Source: Ligilactobacillus sp900765635 (lineage in GTDB: Bacteria > Bacillota > Bacilli > Lactobacillales > Lactobacillaceae). From it: a stretch of DNA of 64,000 bases. How positions within the stretch are numbered: the stretch's first letter is position 1; every line of letters starts with the position of its first letter. Below the pieces are notes generated by a model. That model made no database searches and was not told the DNA's origin. It saw only the letters and a program-made list of their open reading frames with translations. Positions 16,926 through 25,100 of this stretch are shown here, piece by piece. The DNA lies in the NCBI RefSeq assembly GCF_949152225.1, contig NZ_CASCJC010000001.1, forward strand, positions 62,001 to 126,000, read 5' to 3'. The position numbers and the translations under genes were made by a program.

Positions 16926-18206
16926 ATGAGTAATATTATGAACAAATTACAAAATGGATTAGACAAGCTTTTAGGTCCATTCGCAACATTTATGGGCTCA
17001 AATAAATACATAAAAGCTTTAACATCAGGTTTTTTAACAACAATGCCTGTTACTTTAGGAACAGCTGCTATAGCTATTTTAATTAATTTGCCAATTGGAC
17101 CTTGGACAAAATTAATTCAAAATATAGGATTATATCAAACTGGGAATGATTTTATTTCATTGACTTTGTCATTAATTGGTATTTATCTTGTAGGAGCTAT
17201 AGCTTATCATTATACTAAAGCGGAAAATAAGAATCCTATTGTAGGATCAGTAATAACGTTGGCAGTTTATATTGCTTTAATGCCTTTACAATACGATAAA
17301 GCTGGGACAGCTTCATTGTTGACAAGTAATATGGGAAGTAATGGTATTTTTGTGGGAATAATTTGCGGTTTATTGGTGCCGACTGTGTATTGTTCGCTAA
17401 TGAAAAAGAATTTGAAATTAAAACTACCTTCATCTGTCCCACCAATGGTCACAGAATCTTTAGAGCCAACTTTTGTTGCTATGATTATTTTTACTGTTGT
17501 ATTCTTCATTAAATGGATTTTGTCTTTAACTTCCTTTAATGATGCATATCAATTGATTACAACAATTATTTCCAAACCTATTATGAATATTGGTGCGACA
17601 CCGCTAGCTTTAATTCTTGTTTACAGTTTTGAAAATTTATGTTGGTTTTTTGGAATTCATCCAGCAACTTTGCAAAATTGCTATACGCCGGTTCTAGCAG
17701 CAGTTGGAGTTGCCAACACACAAGCTTATTTGGCAGGTAAGCCATTACCATATCTAACATTTTCAGTACTAATGACAGCTGTATATATTGGTGGGAATGG
17801 AAATACTTTAGGAATATGTGCGGCAAGCTTTTTTGCTAAATCTGAAAAATATAAGGCAATGAGAAAACTTATTATTCCAGCAAATATTTTCAATATTAAT
17901 GAGCCGATAATCTTTGGCTTTCCATTGATGCTAAATCCTATTTACTTTATTCCGATGGTAGTAACAACAGCTATTTCTGGTGGAGTTGCTTGGATATTAG
18001 CAAGCTTTTTGCCTATTAATTTTAATCCAACTATTTCATTACCATGGGTAACACCTGGATTTATTAGTAGCTTTATGTGTGGGGGATTCTGGTTATTCTT
18101 AATATGGTTAATTTCATTTTTACTTTGCTTTATTATATATTTACCATTTTTTATGTTGGATGATGCTAGAACTTATGCTGAGGAACAAAAAAATGCGTTA
18201 GAATAA
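16926..18206 (+). CDS. PTS EIIC permease, lactose/cellobiose family (second copy)
   Basis: A 426-residue membrane protein distinct from the one at 3065. Family blocks: 'LPSSVPPMVTESLEPTF', 'ENLCWFFGIHPATL', 'NIFNINEPIIFGFPLMLNPIYFIPMV', 'SLPWVTPGFI'. The conserved glycine-rich GGN/G stretch after the 'GIH' motif is altered to 'GIHPATLQN', so substrate preference may differ. ATG 16926 has GGAGG 8 nt upstream. IIA and IIB are not encoded nearby. Partner of the GH3 enzyme downstream. Confidence 0.88.
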   Translation: MSNIMNKLQNGLDKLLGPFATFMGSNKYIKALTSGFLTTMPVTLGTAAIAILINLPIGPWTKLIQNIGLYQTGNDFISLTLSLIGIYLVGAIAYHYTKAENKNPIVGSVITLAVYIALMPLQYDKAGTASLLTSNMGSNGIFVGIICGLLVPTVYCSLMKKNLKLKLPSSVPPMVTESLEPTFVAMIIFTVVFFIKWILSLTSFNDAYQLITTIISKPIMNIGATPLALILVYSFENLCWFFGIHPATLQNCYTPVLAAVGVANTQAYLAGKPLPYLTFSVLMTAVYIGGNGNTLGICAASFFAKSEKYKAMRKLIIPANIFNINEPIIFGFPLMLNPIYFIPMVVTTAISGGVAWILASFLPINFNPTISLPWVTPGFISSFMCGGFWLFLIWLISFLLCFIIYLPFFMLDDARTYAEEQKNALE

Positions 18207-18251
18207 GATAGGGAGACTATTTTAGGATAATTAATGAGAGGAATACATTAA

Positions 18252-20465
18252 TTGAAAACTATCGAATTAAAAGAATTATTAATGGATATGTCTGTGTTAG
18301 AGAAGATAGGACAGTTAGTTCAATTTTCTGGAGAATTTTTTGAAAGCCAAGATGTTACGTATGGACCTCAACAAAAATTGGGAATTTCACAAGAAATAGT
18401 TGATTTAGCAGGTTCAGTCTTAAATGTAACTGGAGCAGAAACTACGCGTAAGATTCAAATGAATCAAATGGCTAAGCAACCACATCATATTCCAATGTTG
18501 TTTATGTCGGATATTATTTATGGATATAAAACTATATATCCAAATCCATTGGGGTTAGGAGCAACTTGGAATCCTGAATTGGTCGCACAAGCATGTGAGA
18601 TGGCAGCTAAAGAAGCTGCTGCATCAGGAAATCATGTGACATTTGCGCCAATGGTAGATGTAATTCATGACGCTCGCTGGGGGAGATGTTTAGAATCACC
18701 CGGAGAAGATCCGATTTTAAATTCTAGTATAGCTCAGGCGATGGTTTATGGTTTTCAAAAGAATTTATCTACAGGCAGTGGACAGATTGCTTGTTTGAAG
18801 CATTTTGCTGCATATGGTGGAGTGGAAGCTGGTCGTGAATACAATACTGTAGATATGTCTATGAGTAATTTGTTTCAGAACTACTTACCACCATATAAAG
18901 CAGCAATTGATGCAGGATGTAAAATGATTATGACTTCACTAAGTTCATTGAATGGAATCCCATGCACAGCAGATAGTTGGTTGTTAAAGGATATTTTACG
19001 TGAAAAATGGGGATTTGATGGAGTTATTATTAGTGATTATGCTGCAATCCGTGAGTTAGTCAGTCATGGTGTAGCAATTGATAACAAAGAAGCTAGTTTA
19101 AAAGCTTTAATGGCTGGTGTGGATATTGATATGCAATCCTCATGTTATTCTAATGAATTAGAGTCTTTAGTTACAGATGGAATTTTGGATGAAGACAAAA
19201 TAACAGAAGCAGCTTGGAAAGTGTTGAAATTAAAAAATGAATTAGGGTTATTTGAAAACCCATTCTATGGAGCTTCAAAAAAACTTGAAGATAAAAATAT
19301 ATTATCACAAGAAAATCGAAAATTAGCACGTAATTTGTGTGAAGAGTCACTGGTATTGTTAAAAAATGATAATAATGTTTTACCATTAGATATAACCAAA
19401 AAGATAGCATTATTAGGCCCTTATGCTGATTGTCAAGATATGTTAGGAATGTGGGCAGTTCATGCGGATAATAGTAAAACAGTGACTTTAAAGGATGGAA
19501 TAAAAAAATATTTGGGTAGTAATCTTAATTGTACTAAGGGTGTTGATTTAGTAGATGATATAAAGTATCTACAAGGAATGTGGGATTTCACATCTGAAGA
19601 AGTTCAAGATATTTTATCAGCTTCAAAAAATAATGCTAGTGAGATGAATGTAGCTTTGACATTAGCAAAGGAATCAGACTATGTTGTTATTGCTGTTGGT
19701 GAACAAAGTAAAGAGTCTGGAGAAGCTGCTTCTAAAACAAATTTACATTTATCAGATTCACAAATTGAATTAATAGATAAAGTTCATAAATTAAACAAGA
19801 AGATTGTATTAATTGTTATTAGTGGTAGACCTCTGGTGTTGGAGGATATTTTAGAAAAGGTAGATGCATTATTATATGCGTGGTTTCCAGGGACGGAGGC
19901 AGGAGATGCAATAGCTAATATTTTATTTGGTAAAGTTAGTCCTTCAGGAAGGTTATCAATTAGCTTTCCTCGTAATGAGGGGCAATTACCAATATATTAT
20001 TCACAATTGCCAACAGGCCGTCCGGCAAATTCGAATTCTGCTAGATTTACTTCGCGGTATATAGATAGCCAATTAGACCCGCTATTTCCTTTCGGTTATG
20101 GATTATCATATAGTGAAGTTCGGTATAAGGATGTACAATTAAGTAAAGCTACTTATTCTGTTGATGAGGAATTAGAAATTCAAATCACGTTAGTTAACGA
20201 GGGTGTAAAGAGTGTTAAAGAAGTAATTCAGGTTTATTTTAATGATCCAGTGGCTAGTCTTTCACAGCCAGTAAAAAGATTAGTGGCATTTAAAAAAGTT
20301 AAAGTTGATGCACAAAAACAATATAAATTAATAATTAGTATTCCAAGTTATAAATTAAAATTTTTTAACAATAAAGGGGATGCAGTTTTTGAGAAAGGTA
20401 CATTTAATATTTATGTTGGTAGAAATGTACATGACTGTATAAAGTTATCTTGTGAATATATTTGA
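18252..20465 (+). CDS. Glycoside hydrolase family 3 (beta-glucosidase/beta-xylosidase type)
   Basis: A 737-residue cytoplasmic enzyme without signal peptide. The GH3 N-terminal barrel has 'PMLFMSDIIYGYKTIYPNPLGLGATW', 'RWGRCLESPGEDP', 'CLKHFAAYGGVEAGREYNTVDMS' and the nucleophile block 'GFDGVIISDYAAI'. The C-terminal sandwich has 'ESLVLLKNDNNVLPLD' and 'PFGYGLSYS', ending with a fibronectin-III-like domain. The start is TTG 18252, with GAGAGG about 10 nt upstream. GH3 enzymes normally hydrolyse unphosphorylated beta-glucosides, which fits poorly with PTS delivery by the upstream EIIC. Confidence 0.92.
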   Translation: MKTIELKELLMDMSVLEKIGQLVQFSGEFFESQDVTYGPQQKLGISQEIVDLAGSVLNVTGAETTRKIQMNQMAKQPHHIPMLFMSDIIYGYKTIYPNPLGLGATWNPELVAQACEMAAKEAAASGNHVTFAPMVDVIHDARWGRCLESPGEDPILNSSIAQAMVYGFQKNLSTGSGQIACLKHFAAYGGVEAGREYNTVDMSMSNLFQNYLPPYKAAIDAGCKMIMTSLSSLNGIPCTADSWLLKDILREKWGFDGVIISDYAAIRELVSHGVAIDNKEASLKALMAGVDIDMQSSCYSNELESLVTDGILDEDKITEAAWKVLKLKNELGLFENPFYGASKKLEDKNILSQENRKLARNLCEESLVLLKNDNNVLPLDITKKIALLGPYADCQDMLGMWAVHADNSKTVTLKDGIKKYLGSNLNCTKGVDLVDDIKYLQGMWDFTSEEVQDILSASKNNASEMNVALTLAKESDYVVIAVGEQSKESGEAASKTNLHLSDSQIELIDKVHKLNKKIVLIVISGRPLVLEDILEKVDALLYAWFPGTEAGDAIANILFGKVSPSGRLSISFPRNEGQLPIYYSQLPTGRPANSNSARFTSRYIDSQLDPLFPFGYGLSYSEVRYKDVQLSKATYSVDEELEIQITLVNEGVKSVKEVIQVYFNDPVASLSQPVKRLVAFKKVKVDAQKQYKLIISIPSYKLKFFNNKGDAVFEKGTFNIYVGRNVHDCIKLSCEYI

Positions 20466-20486
20466 TAAACATGAAAACTTTTTTCA

Positions 20487-20518
20487 GGTGTGCCAAAACA
20501 AAAAGGCACACCTTTTTT
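20487..20518 (+). terminator. Terminator after the GH3 gene
   Basis: AGGTGTGCC and GGCACACCT pair, followed by six T residues. Confidence 0.85.
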
Positions 20519-20611
20519 AGTTGCGCTTTGCTAAAGTAGATCGATAGAAACGTTATAAATTATTTATAGCGCTGAGGGTGTCGCGTTGAAACAAAATTAA
20601 GTTAACTAAAA

Positions 20612-20665
20612 ATGTTAGGAAAAATTGTCGAGGAGTTCATAAAATATATTAAATTTCAACTGTAA
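20612..20665 (+). CDS. Possible 17-residue peptide ORF
   Basis: ATG 20612 to TAA 20665 encodes a short amphipathic, charged peptide (MLGKIVEEFIKYIKFQL). It has no recognisable ribosome binding site and could be chance. I list it because it directly precedes the bacteriocin-like ORF; a GAGGAG lies inside it at 20630-20635. Confidence 0.15.
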   Translation: MLGKIVEEFIKYIKFQL

Positions 20666-20699
20666 TTTAGAGTTTTTTTAAGCATTACAACTAACTGTT

Positions 20700-20924
20700 T
20701 TGATAAAATTTTCTTTTTTACATTCTTATCTCACATCAACATTAGGAATTTCGCAACATATTGCTAAAAAGATAATTGACATTATTTCAGGTGTATCCAA
20801 TATTGCTGCTGTTGTTGGAATAATTGTAGCTATCGTTGGTGGTGGTGATGTTGGTGTAGCAATTGTATCTACAGCTAAAGCGATTGCTAAAAAATATGGG
20901 AAAGTATATGCTGTTGCTTGGTAA
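20700..20924 (+). CDS. Circular-bacteriocin-like precursor peptide (uberolysin/carnocyclin/AS-48 type), orphan
   Basis: A 74-codon ORF. After a short leader it has the pattern of circular bacteriocins: 'TLGISQHIAKKIIDI' at the start, a long alanine/valine/isoleucine/glycine core ('VVGIIVAIVGGGDVG'), a cationic helix 'AKAIAKKYGK', and a terminal 'YAVAW' comparable to the 'AIAW' end of enterocin AS-48 and leucocyclicin Q as I remember them. Head-to-tail joining would be expected between Leu11 (after leader MIKFSFLHSY) and Trp74, giving 64 residues. The start is uncertain: TTG 20700 has no visible ribosome binding site and the frame is open only from 20682. No maturation, export or SpoIIM/DUF95 gene is in the window. 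It may be a remnant of a moved cluster or use partners elsewhere. Confidence 0.6.
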   Translation: MIKFSFLHSYLTSTLGISQHIAKKIIDIISGVSNIAAVVGIIVAIVGGGDVGVAIVSTAKAIAKKYGKVYAVAW

Positions 20925-20942
20925 TATTTACAAATACAAAAA

Positions 20943-21074
20943 ATGGATAGCTTAAATATATTTTTAAGCCTTTTCATGTCAGTAAGTTTAGCTAATATAC
21001 TCATAACGATAAATAGAACAGTCTTATCCGTTAGCACTCTTGTTCTTGAAATGCTCGTCTTTTTATTTTTTTAA
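20943..21074 (+). CDS. Small hydrophobic ORF, possible decayed immunity protein
   Basis: ATG 20943 to TAA 21072-21074 gives 43 residues, nearly all hydrophobic, with two possible membrane helices ('SLNIFLSLFMSVSLANILI' and 'LSVSTLVLEMLVFLFF'). Small membrane proteins follow circular bacteriocin genes as immunity factors. It begins 18 bp after the bacteriocin-like stop. The ORF ends in a T-run; shifting the frame there and ignoring one TAA gives a further hydrophobic stretch (FLDLIALTFLEVTVSFLIP, to about 21143), so it could be the front of a broken longer gene. No clear ribosome binding site. Confidence 0.3.
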   Translation: MDSLNIFLSLFMSVSLANILITINRTVLSVSTLVLEMLVFLFF

Positions 21075-21210
21075 CCCGATAATTCTTAGATTTGATAGCA
21101 TTAACATTTCTAGAAGTTACTGTGTCTTTTCTAATTCCTTAGTTGACTTTTTTGTCTTTAAAAAGTATATTGGTAGTAATCATTCTTATCTCATGATAGA
21201 TAAAGTAGTC

Positions 21211-21268
21211 AAAGTGCTTTATCCACGTTTTTTTGTGTACAAATAAACGTGGAGTAGGCGCTTTTTTT
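21211..21268 (+). terminator. Hairpin terminator upstream of mnmE
   Basis: AAAGTGCTTTATCCACGTTT pairs imperfectly with AAACGTGGAGTAGGCGCTTT, followed by seven T residues. It ends whatever is transcribed from the 20.6-21.1 kb region. Confidence 0.75.
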
Positions 21269-21319
21269 ACGGTCAAAAATAGCTTAAGTGTGAGTAAAAC
21301 TAAAGATGGAGGGATTTTG

Positions 21320-22714
21320 ATGGCGACAGTGCATACGACAGAATTTGATACGATTGCGGCAATTGCCACACCACCCGGTGAAGGAGCTATTTCAATTGTC
21401 CGTTTAAGCGGTGAAGAAGCTTTAACTGTCATTAAAAAAGTTTTTAAGGGTAAAGATTTAACCAAGGTTGCTAGTCATACGATTAATTATGGGCATATCA
21501 TCGATCCGCAAACTAAAGAAGTAATTGATGAGGTAATGGTTTCGGTGATGTTAGCACCCAAAACATTTACGCGTGAAGATGTGATTGAAATCAACTGTCA
21601 TGGTGGAATTGTATCGACCAACAAAATTTTACAGCTTGTTTTACAACATGGTGCACGGCTAGCGCAACCAGGTGAATTTACTAAACGTGCTTTTTTACAC
21701 GGACGAATTGATTTAACTCAAGCGGAATCTGTAATGGATTTAATCAGGGCAAAGACTGACCGTTCAATGAAGGTAGCACTTAACCAACTTGATGGGAATT
21801 TGGCTAAATTGATTAGGGGTTTACGGCAAGAAATTTTGGATGTTTTAGCACAAGTGGAAGTTAATATTGATTATCCTGAATATGATGATGTTGAAACAAT
21901 GACGACTAAGTTATTAGCTGATAAAGCTGATCAATTACAAGCTAAGATTGCTAAATTATTACAGACTGCTAATCAAGGTAAAATCTTACGTGAAGGCTTG
22001 GCTACGGCAATTGTTGGGCGGCCTAACGTTGGTAAATCAAGCTTGTTAAACTACTTGTTGCATGAAGATAAGGCTATCGTAACTGATATTGCCGGAACGA
22101 CACGTGATGTGATTGAAGAATATGTTAATGTGCGTGGTGTTCCATTAAAACTAATTGATACAGCTGGGATTCGGCAAACAGATGATAAAGTTGAACAAAT
22201 TGGGGTGCAACGTTCTAAAAAAGCAATCGAGCAAGCAGATTTAGTGATGCTAGTTTTAAATGCTAGTGAAAAATTAACTCCTCAAGACCGTCAATTACTA
22301 GAATTAACACAGGATAAAAAACGTTTGGTTATTTTAAATAAAACTGATTTGGCGCAACAATTAGAAATTGAAGAGGTCAATAAATTAGTTGATGCTGATC
22401 CTATTTTAACGACATCTGTTTTGACCCAAGATGGCTTAGATGTGCTTGAAGAAAAGATTGCCGCGTTATTTTTTGGTGGCATTGAAAACTCGCAAGAAAC
22501 AGTATTAGTAACCAATGCGCGGCATATTGCTTTGCTTAATCAAGCTAAAGATTCGCTAGCAGAGGTTTTAAATGGGATAAGCTTAGGAATGCCAGTGGAC
22601 CTTTGTCAAATTGATATGACTAAAGCATGGGAATTGTTAGGTGAAATCACTGGTGAATCATATCAAGATGAATTGTTAGATCAGTTATTTAGTCAATTTT
22701 GTTTAGGTAAATAG
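21320..22714 (+). CDS. mnmE: tRNA uridine-5-carboxymethylaminomethyl modification GTPase MnmE
   Basis: With MnmG it makes the cmnm5U modification at wobble U34. The 464-residue protein has the formyl-THF-binding N-terminal domain ('TIAAIATPPGEGAISIVRLSG'), the inserted G domain ('GRPNVGKSSLLNYLL', 'DIAGTTRDVIEE', 'DTAGIRQT', 'LNKTDL'), and the C-terminal catalytic cysteine motif 'FCLGK'. ATG 21320 follows GGAGGG by about 7 nt; an upstream extension lies in the terminator and is rejected. mnmG follows after 16 bp. Confidence 0.98.
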   Translation: MATVHTTEFDTIAAIATPPGEGAISIVRLSGEEALTVIKKVFKGKDLTKVASHTINYGHIIDPQTKEVIDEVMVSVMLAPKTFTREDVIEINCHGGIVSTNKILQLVLQHGARLAQPGEFTKRAFLHGRIDLTQAESVMDLIRAKTDRSMKVALNQLDGNLAKLIRGLRQEILDVLAQVEVNIDYPEYDDVETMTTKLLADKADQLQAKIAKLLQTANQGKILREGLATAIVGRPNVGKSSLLNYLLHEDKAIVTDIAGTTRDVIEEYVNVRGVPLKLIDTAGIRQTDDKVEQIGVQRSKKAIEQADLVMLVLNASEKLTPQDRQLLELTQDKKRLVILNKTDLAQQLEIEEVNKLVDADPILTTSVLTQDGLDVLEEKIAALFFGGIENSQETVLVTNARHIALLNQAKDSLAEVLNGISLGMPVDLCQIDMTKAWELLGEITGESYQDELLDQLFSQFCLGK

Positions 22715-22730
22715 AAGGGAAGAATAAATA

Positions 22731-24644
22731 ATGCAATTTGGGAAACAATACCATGCTAAAAGCTATGATGTGATTGTCGTGGGAGCGGGTCATGCTGGTT
22801 GTGAAGCAGCTTTGGCAGCAGCACGTTTAGGTAATAAAACATTATTAATGACTATTAGTTTAGATATGGTGGCATTTATGCCATGTAATCCATCAATCGG
22901 GGGTCCGGCTAAAGGAATTGTTGTACGTGAAATCGATGCTTTAGGTGGACAGATGGGCAAAAATATCGATAAAACCTATGTGCAAATGCGTATGCTTAAT
23001 ACGGGGAAAGGCCCGGCTGTACGTGCCTTACGTGCTCAAGCCGACAAACATCGCTATTCACTAGAAATGAAACATACGTTAGAAAAACAACCCAATTTGA
23101 CATTGCGTCAAGGCATTGTTGATGATTTGATCGTAGAAGATGGTCAAATTAAAGGGGTTATCACTAATACTGGTGCACGTTATGGTGCTAAAGCAGTGGT
23201 ATTGACAACGGGGACTGCTGCACGTGGAAAAATTATCATTGGTGAATTGATGTATTCTTCAGGACCTAATAATACCCAAGCAGCAATGGAATTGTCCAAA
23301 AATCTTGAGAAATTAGGATTTGAACTCAAACGCTTTAAGACAGGAACGCCACCACGTGTTGATGGAACCACGATTGATTATGCCAAAACAGAAGAACAAC
23401 CTGGCGATGAAAAGCCTAATCATTTTAGTTTCATGACACCAGATGAAGCATATTTAGCACCGCAGGACCAACTTTCTTGCTGGTTGACTTATACTAACGA
23501 AAAGACGCATCGTGTGATTCGTGATAATTTGGATCGTGCACCGATGTTTACCGGGGTTATTGAAGGTGTAGGACCACGTTATTGTCCATCTATCGAAGAT
23601 AAATTAGTGCGTTTTGCAGATAAAGAACGCCATCAATTATTCATCGAACCGGAAGGCAAAACGACAGATGAATACTATATTCAAGGTTTGTCAACTTCAC
23701 TACCAGAAGAGATTCAACAAGAAATGGTGCATTCGATTGCTGGTTTAGAAAATGCAGAAATGATGCGTCCGGGTTATGCGATTGAGTATGATGTTGTTTC
23801 TCCTTATCAATTGCGTCCAACTCTAGAAACTAAGTTAATCAAGGGATTGTATACAGCTGGTCAAACCAATGGAACTTCAGGATATGAAGAAGCTGCAGGG
23901 CAAGGTTTAATTGCTGGAATTAATGCCGGGAGACATGCTTTAGGCTTAGAAGAGATTGTTTTAAAACGTAGCGATGCATATATTGGAGTGATGATTGATG
24001 ATTTGGTGACTAAAGGGACCAATGAACCGTATCGTTTATTGACTTCGCGTGCCGAGTATCGTTTAATTTTACGCCACGACAATGCTGATTTACGTTTGAC
24101 TGAGCTTGGACATGAATTAGGTTTGGTTAACCAAGAACAATATGCGGCTTTTGAAGCTAAAAAGGCAGCTATTTTAGCCGAACAACAACGACTTGAAAGC
24201 ATTCGGATTAAGCCAAATCCAGCAGTTGACGCATATTTACAAGCTCATAACGATAATCCTTTAAAAGATGGCGTTTTAGCCAGTGATTTTTTACGGCGTC
24301 CATATGTCAGTTATGCGGATCTAAGTCAATTTATTCCAAGTGCTCCAACACCTTTAGATTCACGTGTGATTGAACAAATTGAAATCCAATATAAATACGA
24401 AGGCTATATTAAGAAGGCTTACGAGAAAGTTGAAAAATTAAAGCGGATGGAGGCCAAAAAGATTCCTGTAAATATCGATTATAGTGCGATTGAAGGATTG
24501 GCAACAGAAGCTCAACAAAAATTGACAAAAATTCAACCAACGACACTTGCTCAAGCTGGACGGATTAGTGGTGTTAATCCGGCTGATTTATCTATTTTGG
24601 CAGTTTATATTGAACAAGGAAAGATTGCTAAGGTTATCAAATAA
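22731..24644 (+). CDS. mnmG: tRNA uridine-5-carboxymethylaminomethyl modification enzyme MnmG
   Basis: A 637-residue FAD protein, partner of MnmE. The dinucleotide-binding loop is 'VIVVGAGHAGCEAALAAARLG'. Conserved blocks 'MPCNPSIGGPAKGIVVREIDALGGQMG', 'LKRFKTGTPPRVD', 'GPRYCPSIEDKLVRF' and 'GQTNGTSGYEEAAGQGLIAG' are all present, along with the C-terminal helical domain. It is full length and in operon with mnmE. Confidence 0.98.
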   Translation: MQFGKQYHAKSYDVIVVGAGHAGCEAALAAARLGNKTLLMTISLDMVAFMPCNPSIGGPAKGIVVREIDALGGQMGKNIDKTYVQMRMLNTGKGPAVRALRAQADKHRYSLEMKHTLEKQPNLTLRQGIVDDLIVEDGQIKGVITNTGARYGAKAVVLTTGTAARGKIIIGELMYSSGPNNTQAAMELSKNLEKLGFELKRFKTGTPPRVDGTTIDYAKTEEQPGDEKPNHFSFMTPDEAYLAPQDQLSCWLTYTNEKTHRVIRDNLDRAPMFTGVIEGVGPRYCPSIEDKLVRFADKERHQLFIEPEGKTTDEYYIQGLSTSLPEEIQQEMVHSIAGLENAEMMRPGYAIEYDVVSPYQLRPTLETKLIKGLYTAGQTNGTSGYEEAAGQGLIAGINAGRHALGLEEIVLKRSDAYIGVMIDDLVTKGTNEPYRLLTSRAEYRLILRHDNADLRLTELGHELGLVNQEQYAAFEAKKAAILAEQQRLESIRIKPNPAVDAYLQAHNDNPLKDGVLASDFLRRPYVSYADLSQFIPSAPTPLDSRVIEQIEIQYKYEGYIKKAYEKVEKLKRMEAKKIPVNIDYSAIEGLATEAQQKLTKIQPTTLAQAGRISGVNPADLSILAVYIEQGKIAKVIK

Positions 24645-24657
24645 ATATTATTCATTG

Positions 24658-24687
24658 AAAAACGCTTCTTAAGAGGGAGCGTTTTTT
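24658..24687 (+). terminator. Terminator after mnmG
   Basis: AAAAACGCT and AGCGTTTTTT pair across a purine-rich loop. Confidence 0.8.
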
Positions 24688-24689
24688 GT

Positions 24690-24990
24690 TTTGTGTAAAG
24701 ATAAAAAGATTAATTGAATTGCATGATGCATTGATTTGTGTTAATGCTATTAAATTTAAATAATCGTGAAAATTTGAGCAAATAATGATTGGTAATAAAA
24801 TTATTTAAATTGGAGTTATATTTCACCGAAAAATTCTATTTGATATGTGAAAAACAAAACAAAGTTCAAAATGCTGCTACAAAAACAATGTAAGCCCTTA
24901 AACAACTAGTAAAATCAAGGTTTTGTTTTATAGATATTTTTTATACATTAAAAAATTCACCGTAAAAAAGTTACAAAAAAAATAAAAAAA
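24690..24990. other. Gene-free AT-rich stretch upstream of adhE
   Basis: About 300 bp without a convincing ORF, hairpin or repeat family. It contains TATGTGAAAAACAAAACA near 24844, a weak match to half a Rex site. Otherwise I see only AT-rich upstream sequence. Confidence 0.5.
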
Positions 24991-24993
24991 GTA

Positions 24994-25022
24994 TTGAAAT
25001 CGATAACACATAGTTGTAATAT
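24994..25022 (+). promoter_or_regulatory. adhE promoter
   Basis: TTGAAA (24994-24999) and TAATAT (25017-25022) are separated by 17 bp, a near-ideal sigma-A promoter. Confidence 0.75.
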
Positions 25023-25025
25023 AAT

Positions 25026-25043
25026 AAGTGAAGTTTTTCACAT
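25026..25043. promoter_or_regulatory. Rex-like redox operator
   Basis: AAGTGAAGTTTTTCACAT fits the Rex pattern GTGAA-N4-TTCAC and starts 4 bp after the -10 box. Rex represses adhE when NADH is low, so the placement fits known Firmicute adhE control. Confidence 0.65.
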
Positions 25044-25100
25044 TTAGTGTTAAGCTGGTTTGTTAAAAATAACCTGGCTATATCAGGAGGAATCTTAATT

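Noticed and set aside
20726..21037. 103-codon minus-strand frame covering the bacteriocin-like ORF
   Set aside because: No ribosome binding site, composition reflects the reverse of the glycine/valine-rich peptide, and the plus-strand product has a recognisable family pattern.
21040..21246. 68-codon plus-strand frame before mnmE
   Set aside because: It runs through a terminator hairpin, has no ribosome binding site and its sequence is unremarkable; at most it overlaps the decayed region.
23861..24202. 113-codon antisense frame inside mnmG
   Set aside because: It lies opposite a highly conserved gene, has no ribosome binding site and no recognisable domain; long antisense frames arise here from codon bias.
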